Positions 22,423 to 35,502 are shown, counted from the first letter of the stretch. The stretch is 64,000 nt of DNA from Streptomyces sp. NBC_01235 (GCF_035989285.1 NZ_CP108513.1:2542001-2606000); one strand, 5' to 3'. Numbers and translations are program-made. The notes: a model not told the origin generated them from the letters alone.

Positions 22423-22454
22423 CGGCCCGGCAGTGGGAGACCACCGCCGGGCCG
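22423..22454 (+). terminator. terminator after the DUF349 gene
   Basis: CGGCCCGGC pairs with GCCGGGCCG, with inner pairing GTGG/CCAC, then TTTCGCG. It lies between convergent units and may also serve the kinase-caspase remnant. Confidence 0.7.
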
Positions 22455-22473
22455 TTTCGCGTGCCCGTCCGCC

Positions 22474-23676
22474 TCAGGCCGCTCCGCCCCGCTCACTGAT
22501 GTCCAGGGCCTGTTTGAGCACCTCGCAGGCCTGGAGGTGGTTGCCGGACTCCTGGAGCAGGTCGGCCAGGCGCCGGCAGACGAGGACGGCCTCGGGCCGG
22601 CTCGGGGCCGTCCTGAACGCCGTGGCGCAGGACGCCCAGCAGTTCCCCGGTGAAGGCGGTGTAGCGCTCGCCGTCGGGGGCCAGGGCGATCCGGTCGCGC
22701 GGTGAGGCCGTCAGGACGTAGGCGCCGTCGACGGCGGCCTCGGCTGCGAGGACCTCGTCACCGGCCAGGGCGCGGGCGGCGCGGCCGCTGAAGCAGCAGT
22801 CGAGGACGACGACCTCGCGGCGGGCGCGGGCCGAGCGCGGCGCGGCGCGCAGGTGCTGGTGGGCGACGGCCGTGTAGCCGAGGTGTTCGCGGGAGTCGCC
22901 GAGCGCGAGGTACAGGTCGGCAGAGCTGCTCCACCAGCCTGACCAGGCCCTCCGGGCGGTCCGGGCCGGTGGTGAGCGGGGGCACGCCGTCGCCGAGGGC
23001 CCGTTCCGTGATGGCGCCGGAGTCGACGGTGGGGCCGAACGCCCGGTGATCATGAGGTACATGCAGGCCCCGAGGCCGTACCAGTCCGCCGCGCGCATGT
23101 GCCTCCGGCGCCATGAACCGCGGGGTGCCGACGAGGGCCCCCGTGCGGGTGGTGGAGGCCTCACCGGCCGGCCCGGCCAGCCCGAAGTCCTGGAGCACGA
23201 CGCGCCCGCTGCGGGTGATGCCGACGTTGGTGGGCTTGACGTCACGGTGCAGCACCCCGGCCGTGTGCGCGGCCTCCAGCGCCTCCGCGATGCCGAACGC
23301 GACGGTGCTGACCGCCTTGGCCGGCAGCGGCCCCTCGGCCCGAGGCCAGGTCGGCCAGGCTCATGCCGTCGAGGACCTGCATCACGAGGTACGGAGTGCC
23401 TTCGTGCACCCCGATGTCGTACAGCGTCACCACGCCGGGGTGGTCGATCCGGGCCAGAGCGCGCGCCTCGCGCCGGAAGCGGTCCCAGGCCATGCTGTCC
23501 TGGGCCAGGCCCTCGACGGCGGTGAGCATCTTCAGGGCGACGCGGCGGTCCAGCCGGGTGTCCTCCGCCTCGTGGACGACACCCATGCCGCCGCGCCCGA
23601 GAAGCCTGACGGGGCGGTAGCGTCCGGCGGCCGGACCGGACGGCTGTACGCCGTCCTGTCCGTCGTGCCCGGCCAA
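22474..23676 (-). pseudogene. decayed Ser/Thr protein kinase-caspase-like fusion
   Basis: Recognisable protein is spread over all three minus frames. Frame A (23676 to about 23335) has the kinase N-lobe LGRGGMGVVHEAED, VALKML and LVMQVLDGMSLADLASG. A second frame (to about 23105) has LHRDVKPTNVG, LQDFGLAG and GTPRFMAPEA. A third has MRAADWYGLGACMYLMITGR. The second frame returns with VPPLTTGPDRPEGLVRLVEQL. The third returns with ADLYLALGDSREHLGYTAV and the caspase cysteine motif VVVLDCCFSGRA. Frame A closes with LADLLQESGNHLQACEVLKQ and a TGA at 22474-22476. At least five frame changes are needed, and the caspase His segment (usually SGHG) was not found. The stretch was presumably one gene encoding a Hanks-type kinase fused to a caspase-like peptidase and a helical-repeat tail; it is now non-functional unless the frame changes are sequencing errors. 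Confidence 0.8.
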
Positions 23677-23740
23677 TCCGTCCTGTCCCGGTCCGCCCGT
23701 GCCGCTCCCCCGTCCCCCGTCGGCCGCTCTCCCCCGTACG

Positions 23741-26260
<2,520 letters not shown>

Positions 26261-26380
26261 GAGGACTCCTCGTGCGCGATCCGGGTCCCCGGTCAGGCTC
26301 CGGAGAACCCATCGTAGCGATCCCGGGCTCCGGGATCGCCTTCAGGCCGATGTGAGGGCCGTCTACCGAAGAAACGCAAG

Positions 26381-26411
26381 GGGCGGGCACCGGATTCCTC
26401 CGGGCCCGCCC
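26381..26411 (-). terminator. apt terminator
   Basis: GGGCGGGC...GCCCGCCC with inner CCGGA/TCCGG forms a long stem 30 bp past the apt stop. On the minus strand it is followed by CTTGCGTTTCTT. It may be partial, since relA follows in the same direction. Confidence 0.65.
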
Positions 26412-26441
26412 GTTTGGCGTACGGCGGTTCTCAGACGGCCG

Positions 26442-26990
26442 TCAGATGGTCAGCAGTGACTCCAGAGGAGCTCCGCCGAGGGCGGCCTCCAGTCGCGGCC
26501 GGCCGTCGAGGAAGCTCAGCTCCATCAGGACGGCGACGCCCACGACCTCGGCGCCCGCGCGCTGGATGAGCTGGATCGACGCCTCGGCGGTACCGCCGGT
26601 GGCGAGCACATCATCGATGATCAGGATCCGGTCCTCGGCGGTCAGGTCCTCGGCGTGCACCTCGATCTCGGCCGAGCCGTATTCCAGGTCGTAGGCCTGG
26701 CCGAGGGTGGCTCCGGGGAGCTTGCCCGCCTTGCGCACGGGTATGAAGCCGAGGCCCGCGCGGACGGCGACCGGGGCACCGAGGATGAAGCCTCGGGCCT
26801 CCAGGCCGACGACCTTGGTGGCTCCGGTGCGCTCGGCGATCCCGGCGAACGCGTCGGTCAGCGCGGTGAACGCCGCCGGGTCCGCCAGGAGCGGGGTGAT
26901 GTCCTTGAACATCACCCCCGGCTCCGGGTGGTCGGCCACGTCACGGATGCGGCTGAGCAGCAGTGTCGTGATGTCGGTGACCTCGGTCAT
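26442..26990 (-). CDS. apt: adenine phosphoribosyltransferase
   Basis: Apt salvages adenine to AMP using PRPP. The 182-aa product has the PRPP loop ILIIDDVLATGGTAEA, the purine-binding GLEARGFILGAPVA and FIPVRKAGKLPG. The ATG at 26988-26990 overlaps the secF stop (ATGA). The order secD-secF-apt-relA is conserved in actinobacteria. Confidence 0.96.
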   Translation of the reverse strand: MTEVTDITTLLLSRIRDVADHPEPGVMFKDITPLLADPAAFTALTDAFAGIAERTGATKVVGLEARGFILGAPVAVRAGLGFIPVRKAGKLPGATLGQAYDLEYGSAEIEVHAEDLTAEDRILIIDDVLATGGTAEASIQLIQRAGAEVVGVAVLMELSFLDGRPRLEAALGGAPLESLLTI

Positions 26991-28099
26991 CGGCGCTTCC
27001 CCGACGGACGGCCACGGCCCCGGCCACGGGACGCGGGCTGGTTGCGCGGGCCGACGACCGCGGGTGCGGCGTCCTCCGGCTCGTCGTCGTAGCCGTCGTC
27101 GCCCCGGGTCCCGGCGACCTGTTCCTCCGCGCTCGCCTGGGCGCGCTTGGCGAGGACGCGCTTCTTCAGCGCCTTGATCTGCGGCTCGCGCTCCTTGAGG
27201 TCGGCGACGAGCGGCGTGGCGATGAAGATCGAGGAGTAGGCACCGGCCGCGAGGCCGACGAACAGCGACAGCGAGATGTCGTTGAGCGTGCCCGCCCCGA
27301 GGAAGCCGCCGCCGATGAACAGCAGGCCCGCCACCGGCAGCAGCGCCACGACCGTGGTGTTGATGGACCGGACCAGGGTGCCGTTGATCGAACGGTTGGC
27401 GATCTCGCTGTAGGTGAAGCGGGTCTGCTTCGTCAGGTCCTTCGTCTGTTCCTTGAGGGAGTCGAAGACGACGACCGTGTCGTACAGCGAGTAACCGAGG
27501 ATCGTCAGCAGACCGATCACCGTGCCGGGCGTGACCTCGAAGCCGACGAGGGCGTAGATGCCGACGGTGATGGTGATGTCGTGGATCAGCGCGACGAGCG
27601 CGGCGATGGCCATCCGCCACTCGAAGGCGATCGCCAGGTAGATCACGACCAGCACCATGAAGATCGCCAGGCCCTGCCAGGCCTTGCTGGCGATCTGGTC
27701 GCCCCAGCTGGGACCGACCAGTTCGGCGGTGATCGTCTCCGGGTCGGCCTTGAAGTCCGCGGCGAGGTCATCCTTGATCTGGGTGGACTGCTTGATGTCC
27801 ATGCCGGCGATCTGGATGCGGAGCGTGCCGTTGCCGAGCTTCTGCACGACCGCGTCGTGGCCGGACGCGTCCTTCGCGTACTCCTCCGCCTGGGAGACGG
27901 AGACGCTGGTCTTCTCGGTGGTGAAGACGGCACCACCCTGGAAGTCGATGCCCATGTTCAGGCCGCGCACCGTCAGGCCGAGGATGGCCGTGATGGTGAT
28001 CAGGATCGAGATGCCGTACCAGAGCTTGCGGTGGCCGATGAAGTCGTAGCTGATCTCGCCACGGTGCAGTCGGGCGCCGAGGTTACCGAGTTTCGACAT
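26987..28099 (-). CDS. secF: SecF, protein translocase accessory subunit
   Basis: SecF works with SecD to use proton motive force to pull exported proteins off SecYEG. The 370-aa protein has a first helix, an external P1-type domain with MGIDFQGGAVF, then five more helices including TILGYSLYDTVVVFDSLKE. The C-terminal tail is basic and disordered. It starts 3 bp after secD and its end overlaps apt. Confidence 0.95.
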   Translation of the reverse strand: MSKLGNLGARLHRGEISYDFIGHRKLWYGISILITITAILGLTVRGLNMGIDFQGGAVFTTEKTSVSVSQAEEYAKDASGHDAVVQKLGNGTLRIQIAGMDIKQSTQIKDDLAADFKADPETITAELVGPSWGDQIASKAWQGLAIFMVLVVIYLAIAFEWRMAIAALVALIHDITITVGIYALVGFEVTPGTVIGLLTILGYSLYDTVVVFDSLKEQTKDLTKQTRFTYSEIANRSINGTLVRSINTTVVALLPVAGLLFIGGGFLGAGTLNDISLSLFVGLAAGAYSSIFIATPLVADLKEREPQIKALKKRVLAKRAQASAEEQVAGTRGDDGYDDEPEDAAPAVVGPRNQPASRGRGRGRPSGKRR

Positions 28100-28102
28100 C
28101 GC

Positions 28103-29884
28103 TCATGCCTCCTTCGTCTCGACGGAGCCGGCGGCAGGACCACCGGGACGGCGGGTGCGTCGCAGCGGTGGCTGGGCACCCAGGCTCTTCGGGTCGAGGC
28201 CGGACCACTTGTGGCCGCTCGCGAAGAACTTCCGCCGAGCGATGAGCGTCATCAGCGGCTTGGTGAAGAAGAAGACCACGACCACGTCCAGGACGGTGGT
28301 CAGGCCGAGCGTGAACGCGAAGCCCTGGACCTTGCCGACCGTGACGATGAAGAGCACCGCGGCGGCGAGGAACGACACGAAGTCGGAGACCAGGATGGTG
28401 CGCCGGGCACGTGGCCAGGCCCGCTCGACGGCGGGACGCAGGGTGCGGCCCTCGCGGATCTCGTCCCGGACGCGTTCGAAGTACACGATGAACGAGTCCG
28501 CTGTGATGCCGATGGCGACGATGGCGCCGCAGACGGCCGGCAGGTTCAGCGCGAAGCCGATGGCCGGGCCGAGGAGGGCCATGAGCACGTAGGTCAGGGC
28601 CGCGGAGACCAGCAGCGACGCGAGGGCGACGAGCGCCAGGCCTCGGTAGTAGGCCACCAGGTAGATCACGACCAGCGCGAGGCCGATGGCGCCGGCCAGC
28701 AGACCGGCGTGCAGCTGGTCACCGCCGAGCGCCGCCGTCACCGTGGTCACGCTCTGCTCCTGGAAGGAGAGCGGGAGCGCACCGTAGGACAGCATGTTGG
28801 CGAGGCCCTGGGCCTCCGTCTGCGTGAAGCTGCCGGAGATCTGGGCCTGGCCGCCGGTGATGGAGTTCTGCACGAACGGGCTGGAGACGACGTTGCCGTC
28901 GAGCACGATGCCGAACTCGTTCTGCGGCTGCTGGTTCTGCGCGAGCTTGCCGGTGATGTCGGCGAACTTCTTGCCGCCCTGCTTGGTGAAGGTCATCGTG
29001 ACCTGCCAGCCGGCGGCGCCCTGCGTGTCGAAGACGGCCTGGGCCTTGTCGACCTCGGTGCCGTCGACGGCGGCCGGGCCGAGCAGGTACTTGTACCAGA
29101 CCTTGTCGATCTCACCGCAGGCCACGGTCGTGTCCTGGGGCTTGACGCCCTCGCCGGCCTTGGCGCGGACCGACTCCTTGGAGCAGTCGAGGGCGGCGTA
29201 CTTCGCCTGGAGCGCGGCGTCGTCCGCGGAGACGGCGGCGCCGCCGCTCGCGGGTGCCGACGGGCTGGCGGAAGAGCTCGCCTTGGTGCTTGCGGAGGCC
29301 GACGGGGTGGAGTCGGCCTTCAGCGCGTCGGTGACCGCGCGCCCCTGCGAGGTGGCGGAGGCCGACGGGGAGGACGAGGAGGTCGCCTTCTCACCGGTGC
29401 CGGAGGCGCTCGGCGAGGGGCTCGGAGAGGCACTGGGCGAGCCGCTCGCGGACGCGCTCGGCGAGGCGGGAACGGCGGAGCCGGTGGCCTCCTGGGCCAG
29501 GACCGGACGGAAGTACAGCTTGGCGGTGGTGCCGACCTGCTGCCGGGCCTTCTCGGAGTTGGTGCCCTTGGGGATGTTGACGATGATGTTGTCGTTGCCC
29601 TGGGTCTGCACCTCCGCCTCGGAGACGCCCAGCCCGTTGACACGGCGGTTCATGATCTCGACCGCGGTGTTCATGTTGGCCTTGTTGATCGCGGATCCCT
29701 GGTCCGACTTCGCCTTCAGCGTGATGCTGGTGCCGCCGGCAAGGTCGATGCCCAGACGCGGAGTGGTGTGACCGGAGGCGAACATGCCTCCGGTGAGCCC
29801 CACGATGGCGATCAGGATCAGGGCCAGCGAGCGCCATGGCTTGCTCTGGGCACTCGCGCTCCGGCCCTTCTTAGGTGCTGCCAC
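28103..29884 (-). CDS. secD: SecD, protein translocase accessory subunit
   Basis: The 593-aa membrane protein has helix 1, then the LGIDLAGGTSITLKAK motif, a large external domain and the C-terminal helices with ADSFIVYFERVRDEIREGRTLRPAVERAW. An Ala/Ser/Pro-rich stretch of about 90 residues is inserted in the first external domain (roughly residues 135-225). The start is GTG. It lies between yajC and secF in the yajC-secD-secF unit. Confidence 0.96.
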   Translation of the reverse strand: MAAPKKGRSASAQSKPWRSLALILIAIVGLTGGMFASGHTTPRLGIDLAGGTSITLKAKSDQGSAINKANMNTAVEIMNRRVNGLGVSEAEVQTQGNDNIIVNIPKGTNSEKARQQVGTTAKLYFRPVLAQEATGSAVPASPSASASGSPSASPSPSPSASGTGEKATSSSSPSASATSQGRAVTDALKADSTPSASASTKASSSASPSAPASGGAAVSADDAALQAKYAALDCSKESVRAKAGEGVKPQDTTVACGEIDKVWYKYLLGPAAVDGTEVDKAQAVFDTQGAAGWQVTMTFTKQGGKKFADITGKLAQNQQPQNEFGIVLDGNVVSSPFVQNSITGGQAQISGSFTQTEAQGLANMLSYGALPLSFQEQSVTTVTAALGGDQLHAGLLAGAIGLALVVIYLVAYYRGLALVALASLLVSAALTYVLMALLGPAIGFALNLPAVCGAIVAIGITADSFIVYFERVRDEIREGRTLRPAVERAWPRARRTILVSDFVSFLAAAVLFIVTVGKVQGFAFTLGLTTVLDVVVVFFFTKPLMTLIARRKFFASGHKWSGLDPKSLGAQPPLRRTRRPGGPAAGSVETKEA

Positions 29885-30018
29885 CTTCTCGTACTCCCTC
29901 TCGGGCCGCCTCGCGCCGGGTCAGCGCGGCGGCGGCCATGACATGGTGTCGGGATCCCCTGGCGAGATGCGCGCACCCCGGCACGGACGGGTGTGACCCG
30001 TGCGTGCCGGGGACGTGA

Positions 30019-30531
30019 CTACTTCTTCGCGTCGGAGTCGCCGTCGGTCGTCTTCTTCGGCTCTTCGTCGGCCTCGGCCTGCTCGGCCTCGTCGGCCTTC
30101 TCCTGGACCTCGTCGGGTCCGTCCTTCTTGCCGAGGTCGACGGGCTTGTCGTCGGAGGCGGCGGCAGCTTCGTCGGCGGACTCGTCGCTCTCGGTGAGGG
30201 AGGAGGCGTCGTCCGGGACGACGTCGGAGTCGGACTTCAGGTCGTGCTCGATGCCGTGGACGATGCGGTTGTACTCGTCGTCGGTCAGGACGGCGCCGAT
30301 CGAGTTCTTCGCGAAGAGCAGTTCCACGCCCGGCCCCGCGTCGAGGAGGATCGTGTCGTCACCGACCTCCTTGACCGTCGCGTACATGCCCCCGATGGTG
30401 CGGACACCGCTGCCGGGCTGCAGGTGGTTACGCATGTCGGCCGCTGCTTGCTGCTTCTTCTTGGCCGACCGGGTCATCAGGAACATGGCCCCGATGAGCA
30501 CGATGAACGGGAGGAGGGTCACAGGACTCAC
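30019..30531 (-). CDS. yajC: YajC, preprotein translocase subunit
   Basis: YajC associates with SecDF at the membrane. The 170-aa protein has one N-terminal helix (about 3-20) and the family motif SAKKKQQAAADMRNHLQPG. A beta-rich domain with GDDTILLDAGPGVEL follows, and then a tail of about 70 residues very rich in Asp and Glu. It is the first gene of the sec cluster and 134 bp from secD. Confidence 0.93.
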   Translation of the reverse strand: MSPVTLLPFIVLIGAMFLMTRSAKKKQQAAADMRNHLQPGSGVRTIGGMYATVKEVGDDTILLDAGPGVELLFAKNSIGAVLTDDEYNRIVHGIEHDLKSDSDVVPDDASSLTESDESADEAAAASDDKPVDLGKKDGPDEVQEKADEAEQAEADEEPKKTTDGDSDAKK

Positions 30532-30708
30532 GGGTCGGAACTTCCTTCAAACGACCGCGATGGTTTGAGCGGCCTGATGGATGGGGGTTGTGTGCTGCCG
30601 ACAACGGCGGCATCGGCGGAGTCTAAGCGAGTCCGCGTGCATGGAACAACGCTCAGCATGGCACCTGGGTTCCTGACCCGGCCAATGCCCCTGCCACAAC
30701 CCTCTGTG

Positions 30709-31803
30709 TCACGTACCGAACAGGTCCTGTTGTCCACTTCCCTGGGCCGGAGTGCGGGTCGGGGTGAGGCCGAGGTGCGTCCACGCGGCCGGGGTCGCCA
30801 CCCGCCCTCGCGGCGTACGGGCCAGTAGCCCCTCCCTCACGAGGAAGGGTTCGGCGACCTCCTCGACGGTCTCGCGCTCCTCCCCCACCGCGACGGCGAG
30901 GGTGGACAGGCCGACCGGACCGCCGCCGAACAGCTTCAGCAGCGCCTCCAGGACCGCGCGGTCGAGACGGTCCAGCCCCCGGCCGTCCACCTCGTAGACC
31001 TTCAGCGCGGCCTCCGCGATCTCCCGGATGATGATCCCGTCGGCCTTGACCTGCGCGTAGTCGCGTACGCGGCGTAGCAGGCGGTTGGCGATACGGGGGG
31101 TGCCGCGGGAGCGGCCGGCGATCTCGGCGGCGCCGTCGGTGTCGATCTCGACGTCGAGGAGGTTCGCGGAGCGGTGGATCACGCGCTCCAGTTCGCCCGG
31201 CTCGTAGAACTCCATGTGCGCGGTGAAGCCGAAGCGGTCGCGCAGCGGGGGCGGCAGCAGGCCCGCGCGCGTGGTGGCGCCGACCAGGGTGAAGGGGGGC
31301 AGTTCGAGGGGGATGGCGGTGGCGCCGGGGCCCTTGCCGACGATGACGTCGACGCGGAAGTCCTCCATCGCCATGTAGAGCATCTCCTCGGCGGGCCTCG
31401 ACATGCGGTGGATCTCGTCGAGGAAGAGGACCTCGCCCTCCTGGAGGGAGGAGAGGATCGCCGCGAGGTCGCCGGCGTGCTGGATGGCGGGACCGCTGGT
31501 GATGCGGATCGGGGCGCCCATCTCGGCGGCGATGATCATCGAGAGGGTGGTCTTGCCGAGGCCGGGGGCGCCGGAGAGCAGCACGTGGTCGGCGGTCGCG
31601 CCACGCGCGCGTGCAGCACGCAGAACGAGGTCGAGCTGTTCGCGGACCTTCTCCTGCCCGATGAACTCGCCCAGGTCCTTGGGGCGCAGCGCGGCCTCGA
31701 CGGCCTGGTCCTCACCGTCGGCGACAGAGCCCACCAGCCGCTCCGCGGCGGGGCCGACGAGCCGCTCGGGGGCGGTCTCTTCGGTCGTGTCGTCCCAGTT
31801 CAC
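30709..31803 (-). CDS. ruvB: RuvB, Holliday junction branch-migration helicase
   Basis: The 364-aa AAA+ ATPase has Walker [11 protein letters not shown] and Walker [10 protein letters not shown]. The sensor region [18 protein letters not shown] and the C-terminal winged helix with TPRGRVAT are also present. It forms hexamers that drive branch migration with RuvA. It follows ruvA by about 10 bp in the ruvC-ruvA-ruvB operon. Confidence 0.97.
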   Translation of the reverse strand: MNWDDTTEETAPERLVGPAAERLVGSVADGEDQAVEAALRPKDLGEFIGQEKVREQLDLVLRAARARGATADHVLLSGAPGLGKTTLSMIIAAEMGAPIRITSGPAIQHAGDLAAILSSLQEGEVLFLDEIHRMSRPAEEMLYMAMEDFRVDVIVGKGPGATAIPLELPPFTLVGATTRAGLLPPPLRDRFGFTAHMEFYEPGELERVIHRSANLLDVEIDTDGAAEIAGRSRGTPRIANRLLRRVRDYAQVKADGIIIREIAEAALKVYEVDGRGLDRLDRAVLEALLKLFGGGPVGLSTLAVAVGEERETVEEVAEPFLVREGLLARTPRGRVATPAAWTHLGLTPTRTPAQGSGQQDLFGT

Positions 31804-31813
31804 TGACGTTCTC

Positions 31814-32419
31814 CTAGCGGGCGCGGTTCAGAGTCTGCAGGGCGGCCTTCAGCAGGTGGCCCACCTGGGGTGCGCCGTCGGCGGCCTCGGCCTGCGGGGT
31901 CACGGCGGCGACCGCCTCGTCGGCCTCCCGGGTGGCGTAGCCGAGCCCGATCAGGGCGGCGTGCAGCTGGTCGCGCCACCCGGTGGTGACCGGGGCGCCG
32001 ACCGCCGGTGCGCCGACCGGCGCGCCCAGCCGGTCCTTGAACTCCAGCAACAGCTTCTGCGCGCCCTTCTTGCCGATGCCCGGAACGGCCATGAGGGCCT
32101 TCTCGTCCCCCGCGGCCACCGCTCGGCGCAGGGCGTCCGGCGTGTGCACCGCCAGCATGGCCTGGGCCAGCCGGGGGCCGACCCCGCTCGCGGTCTGCAG
32201 CAGCTCGAAGATCTGCCGCTCGTCGTCGTCCACGAAGCCGTACAGGGTCAGCGAGTCCTCCCGTACGACGAGGGAGGTGGCGAGCTTGGCCGGCCGGCCG
32301 AGCCGGAGCGTGGACAGTGTGTTCGGCGTGCACTGGACGGCCATGCCCACGCCGCCCACCTCGACCACCGCGGTGTCGGGAGCGAGTGCGGCGACCGTGC
32401 CGCTGACGAAGGCGATCAT
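31814..32419 (-). CDS. ruvA: RuvA, Holliday junction-binding protein
   Basis: The 201-aa protein begins [12 protein letters not shown] and has the OB domain, tandem helix-hairpin-helix motifs ([15 protein letters not shown] and [17 protein letters not shown]) and the C-terminal RuvB-binding domain. The linker contains an unusual [11 protein letters not shown] repeat. The ATG at 32417-32419 overlaps the ruvC stop (ATGA). Confidence 0.97.
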   Translation of the reverse strand: MIAFVSGTVAALAPDTAVVEVGGVGMAVQCTPNTLSTLRLGRPAKLATSLVVREDSLTLYGFVDDDERQIFELLQTASGVGPRLAQAMLAVHTPDALRRAVAAGDEKALMAVPGIGKKGAQKLLLEFKDRLGAPVGAPAVGAPVTTGWRDQLHAALIGLGYATREADEAVAAVTPQAEAADGAPQVGHLLKAALQTLNRAR

Positions 32420-32964
32420 GCCGTCCGGCCTTTCGGTGTCATCGATGCTTTGGCTGCGTGCAGGGCGACGGCCTGCTGGAGTCGGTTCTGCGCGGGGGCG
32501 CGCCAGATGTGGCAGATGGCGAGCGCGAGGGCGTCGGCGGCGTCGGCCGGCTTGGGCGGGGCGTCGAGCCGCAGCAGACGTGTGACCATGGCACCCACCT
32601 GCGCCTTGTCCGCGCGCCCGCTGCCGGTGACGGCGGCCTTGACCTCGCTGGGCGTGTGCAGGGCGACGGGGATGCCGCGGCGGGCGGCGCACAGCATGGC
32701 GACGGCGCTGGCCTGGGCGGTGCCCATGACCGTACGCACGTTGTGCTGGCTGAACACCCGCTCCACTGCGACGCATTCGGGCCGGTACTCGTCCAGCCAT
32801 TTCTCGATGCCCTGCTCGACCGCGACCAGGCGCTGCCCCAACTCGGCGTCCGCGGGCGTCCGTACGACACCCACGCCGAGCATCGTGAGCGGCCGGCCCG
32901 CGACCCCCTCGACGACACCGACACCACACCGCGTCAGTCCGGGGTCCACCCCGAGTACGCGCAC
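32416..32964 (-). CDS. ruvC: RuvC, Holliday junction resolvase
   Basis: The 182-aa endonuclease has the four acidic active-site residues in context: Asp7 (LGVDPG), Glu in VAVERVF and two Asp in [12 protein letters not shown]. The GTG at 32962-32964 gives MRVLGVDPG; the open frame upstream has no homology. It is the first gene of ruvCAB. Confidence 0.96.
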   Translation of the reverse strand: MRVLGVDPGLTRCGVGVVEGVAGRPLTMLGVGVVRTPADAELGQRLVAVEQGIEKWLDEYRPECVAVERVFSQHNVRTVMGTAQASAVAMLCAARRGIPVALHTPSEVKAAVTGSGRADKAQVGAMVTRLLRLDAPPKPADAADALALAICHIWRAPAQNRLQQAVALHAAKASMTPKGRTA

Positions 32965-33110
32965 GCGCCCTTCCCCCTCCTTGCGGCTGAACCGCCGCCG
33001 CTCTCGCGGACGTGGCTGAGCACCGTCGGGGTTCCTCAATCATGTGGTTGCGGTCCGTGGACGGTGATCTCTGATGGTCGCCAGGCTATCCGCTGCCACT
33101 GACAACGACG

Positions 33111-33142
33111 TCGGGCCGGTAGGAACGTGTCCCACCGGCCCG
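33111..33142 (-). terminator. yebC terminator
   Basis: TCGGGCCGGT (33111-33120) pairs with ACCGGCCCGA (33133-33142), and the loop allows GGA/TCC pairing. It lies about 25 bp past the yebC stop, before ruvC. Confidence 0.65.
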
Positions 33143-33168
33143 AGAAATCCGCTCAGCTCGCGGCAGCG

Positions 33169-33921
33169 CTACGCGTCGACCTTCTCCATGACCTCGTCGC
33201 TGACGTCGAAGTTGGCGAAGACGTTCTGCACGTCGTCGCTGTCCTCCAGCGCGTCGATCAGCTTGAAGATCTTCTTGGCGCCCTCTTCGTCGAGCTCGAC
33301 CTGCATGGTCGGGACGAAGTTGGCGTCGGCGGAGTCGTAGTCGACGCCGGCGTCCTGCAGCGCGGTGCGGACCGCGACCAGGTCGGTGGCCTCGCTGATG
33401 ACCTCGAAGGACTCACCGAGGTCGTTGACCTCCTCGGCGCCCGCGTCGAGCACAGCGCCCAGGACGTCGTCCTCGCTCAGCTCGCCCTTGGGGACGATGA
33501 CGACGCCCTTGCGGTTGAAGAGGTACGACACCGAGCCAGGGTCCGCCATGGAGCCGCCGTTGCGCGTCATGGCGACGCGGACGTCGGAGGCGGCGCGGTT
33601 GCGGTTGTCGGTGAGGCACTCGATGAGCACCGCGACACCGTTCGGACCGTAGCCCTCGTACATGATCGTCTCGTAGTCGGCGCCACCGGCCTCGAGACCG
33701 CCACCGCGCTTGATCGCAGAGTCGATGTTCTTGTTCGGAACCGACGACTTCTTCGCCTTCTGCACGGCGTCGTAGAGCGTCGGGTTTCCGTCGAGGTCCA
33801 CGCCGCCCATGCGCGCCGCGACCTCGATGTTCTTGATCAGCTTCGCGAAGAGCTTGCCGCGCTTGGCGTCGATCACGGCCTTCTTGTGCTTCGTCGTGGC
33901 CCATTTAGAGTGGCCGGACAT
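33169..33921 (-). CDS. YebC/PmpR family protein
   Basis: The 250-aa protein begins [25 protein letters not shown], the family signature, followed by [19 protein letters not shown] and a domain ending in [13 protein letters not shown]. YebC proteins act as translation factors at proline stretches or, in some reports, as transcription regulators. Length is typical. It lies downstream of pdxS-pdxT. Confidence 0.95.
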   Translation of the reverse strand: MSGHSKWATTKHKKAVIDAKRGKLFAKLIKNIEVAARMGGVDLDGNPTLYDAVQKAKKSSVPNKNIDSAIKRGGGLEAGGADYETIMYEGYGPNGVAVLIECLTDNRNRAASDVRVAMTRNGGSMADPGSVSYLFNRKGVVIVPKGELSEDDVLGAVLDAGAEEVNDLGESFEVISEATDLVAVRTALQDAGVDYDSADANFVPTMQVELDEEGAKKIFKLIDALEDSDDVQNVFANFDVSDEVMEKVDA

Positions 33922-33969
33922 CTGCCTGTCTCCTTCGCGTAACCCATCGATGTACGAACGGCAGAGATC

Positions 33970-34581
33970 CTACAAGGACTCCGCCGCGCGGTTCGCGCGC
34001 ACCATGTCGACGAACAGGGCGTGCACGCGGTGGTCGCCGGTCAGCTCCGGGTGGAACGACGTGGCGAGCGCGTTGCCCTGGCGGACCGCGACGATGTGAC
34101 CGTCGTGCTCGGCGAGCACCTCGGTCGCGGCGCCGACGGACTCGACCCAGGGGGCGCGGATGAAGACGCCCTCCACAGGATCGCCCGAGATGCCGCGCAC
34201 GTCGAGGGCGGCCTCGAAGGACTCGTTCTGGCGGCCGAAGGCGTTACGGCGCACGATCATGTCGATGCCGCCGATGGTCTCCTGGCCCGAGCGCGGGTCG
34301 AGGATCTTGTCGGCGAGCATGATCATGCCCGCGCAGGTGCCGTAGACGGGCATTCCGTCCCGCACGCGCGCGCGGAGGGGCTCCATCACGCCGAAGAGGA
34401 CGGCCAGCTTGGAGATGGTCGTGGACTCCCCGCCGGGGATGACGAGACCGTCGACCTCGGCGAGTTCCTCGGGGCGCCTGACCGGCCTGGCCACGGCGTC
34501 GGCCGCGGCCAGGGCGATGAGGTGCTCCCGTACGTCGCCCTGGAGGGCCAGGACGCCTATGACAGGGGCTTCGTTGCTCAT
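33970..34581 (-). CDS. pdxT: PdxT, glutaminase subunit of pyridoxal 5'-phosphate synthase
   Basis: PdxT releases ammonia from glutamine and passes it to PdxS. The 203-aa class I amidotransferase has [10 protein letters not shown], the nucleophile Cys83 in GTCAGMIML, and HPEL near the C-terminus with the catalytic His and Glu. It starts 9 bp after pdxS. Confidence 0.96.
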   Translation of the reverse strand: MSNEAPVIGVLALQGDVREHLIALAAADAVARPVRRPEELAEVDGLVIPGGESTTISKLAVLFGVMEPLRARVRDGMPVYGTCAGMIMLADKILDPRSGQETIGGIDMIVRRNAFGRQNESFEAALDVRGISGDPVEGVFIRAPWVESVGAATEVLAEHDGHIVAVRQGNALATSFHPELTGDHRVHALFVDMVRANRAAESL

Positions 34582-34590
34582 GGGGGGCGT

Positions 34591-35502
34591 CTACCAGCCG
34601 CGGTTGGCGTAGCGCTCGGCCTCGGGGAGGGTGTCGCAGTTGATGCCGACCATGGCCTCGCCCAGGTTGCGGGAGGCGTCCGCGATGATCTTCGGGTCGT
34701 CGTAGAAGGTGGTGGCCTTCACGATGGCGGCGGCGCGCTTGGCGGGGTCGCCGGACTTGAAGATGCCGGAGCCGACGAAGACGCCCTCGGCGCCGAGCTG
34801 GCGCATCAGCGCGGCGTCGGCGGGGGTGGCGACGCCACCGGCGGAGAACAGCACGACCGGGAGCTTGCCGAGCTCGGCGACCTCCTTGACGAGCTCGTAC
34901 GGGGCGCGCAGGTCCTTGGCGGCGGCGTACAGCTCGTTGTTGTCGTAGCCGCGCAGGCGGGCGATCTCGTTCTTGATCTGACGCAGGTGGCGAACGGCCT
35001 CGACGACGTTGCCGGTGCCGGCCTCGCCCTTGGAGCGGATCATCGCGGCGCCCTCGGCGATGCGGCGCAGGGCCTCGCCCAGGTTGGTGGCACCACAGAC
35101 GAAGGGGGTGGTGAACGCCCACTTGTCGGAGTGGTTGACCTCGTCGGCCGGGGTGAGGACCTCGGACTCGTCGATGTAGTCGACGCCGAGCGACTGGAGC
35201 ACCTGGGCCTCGACGAAGTGGCCGATGCGGGACTTGGCCATGACCGGGATCGAGACGGCCTCGATGATGCCCTCGATCATGTCCGGGTCGGACATCCGGG
35301 CCACGCCGCCGTCCTTGCGGATGTCGGCCGGGACCCGCTCCAGCGCCATGACGGCGACGGCGCCCGCGTCCTCGGCGATCTTCGCCTGCTCCGGCGTGAC
35401 GACGTCCATGATCACGCCGCCCTTGAGCTGCTCGGCCATCCCGCGCTTCACGCGCGCGGTGCCGGTCTCGGGGGTCTGGTTTTCGGAGATCGTGCTGGAC
35501 AC
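34591..35502 (-). CDS. pdxS: PdxS, pyridoxal 5'-phosphate synthase
   Basis: PdxS condenses ribose 5-phosphate, glyceraldehyde 3-phosphate and ammonia to PLP. The 303-aa TIM barrel has [18 protein letters not shown] with the Schiff-base lysine, [25 protein letters not shown] and [15 protein letters not shown]. It is the first gene of pdxST. Confidence 0.97.
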   Translation of the reverse strand: MSSTISENQTPETGTARVKRGMAEQLKGGVIMDVVTPEQAKIAEDAGAVAVMALERVPADIRKDGGVARMSDPDMIEGIIEAVSIPVMAKSRIGHFVEAQVLQSLGVDYIDESEVLTPADEVNHSDKWAFTTPFVCGATNLGEALRRIAEGAAMIRSKGEAGTGNVVEAVRHLRQIKNEIARLRGYDNNELYAAAKDLRAPYELVKEVAELGKLPVVLFSAGGVATPADAALMRQLGAEGVFVGSGIFKSGDPAKRAAAIVKATTFYDDPKIIADASRNLGEAMVGINCDTLPEAERYANRGW

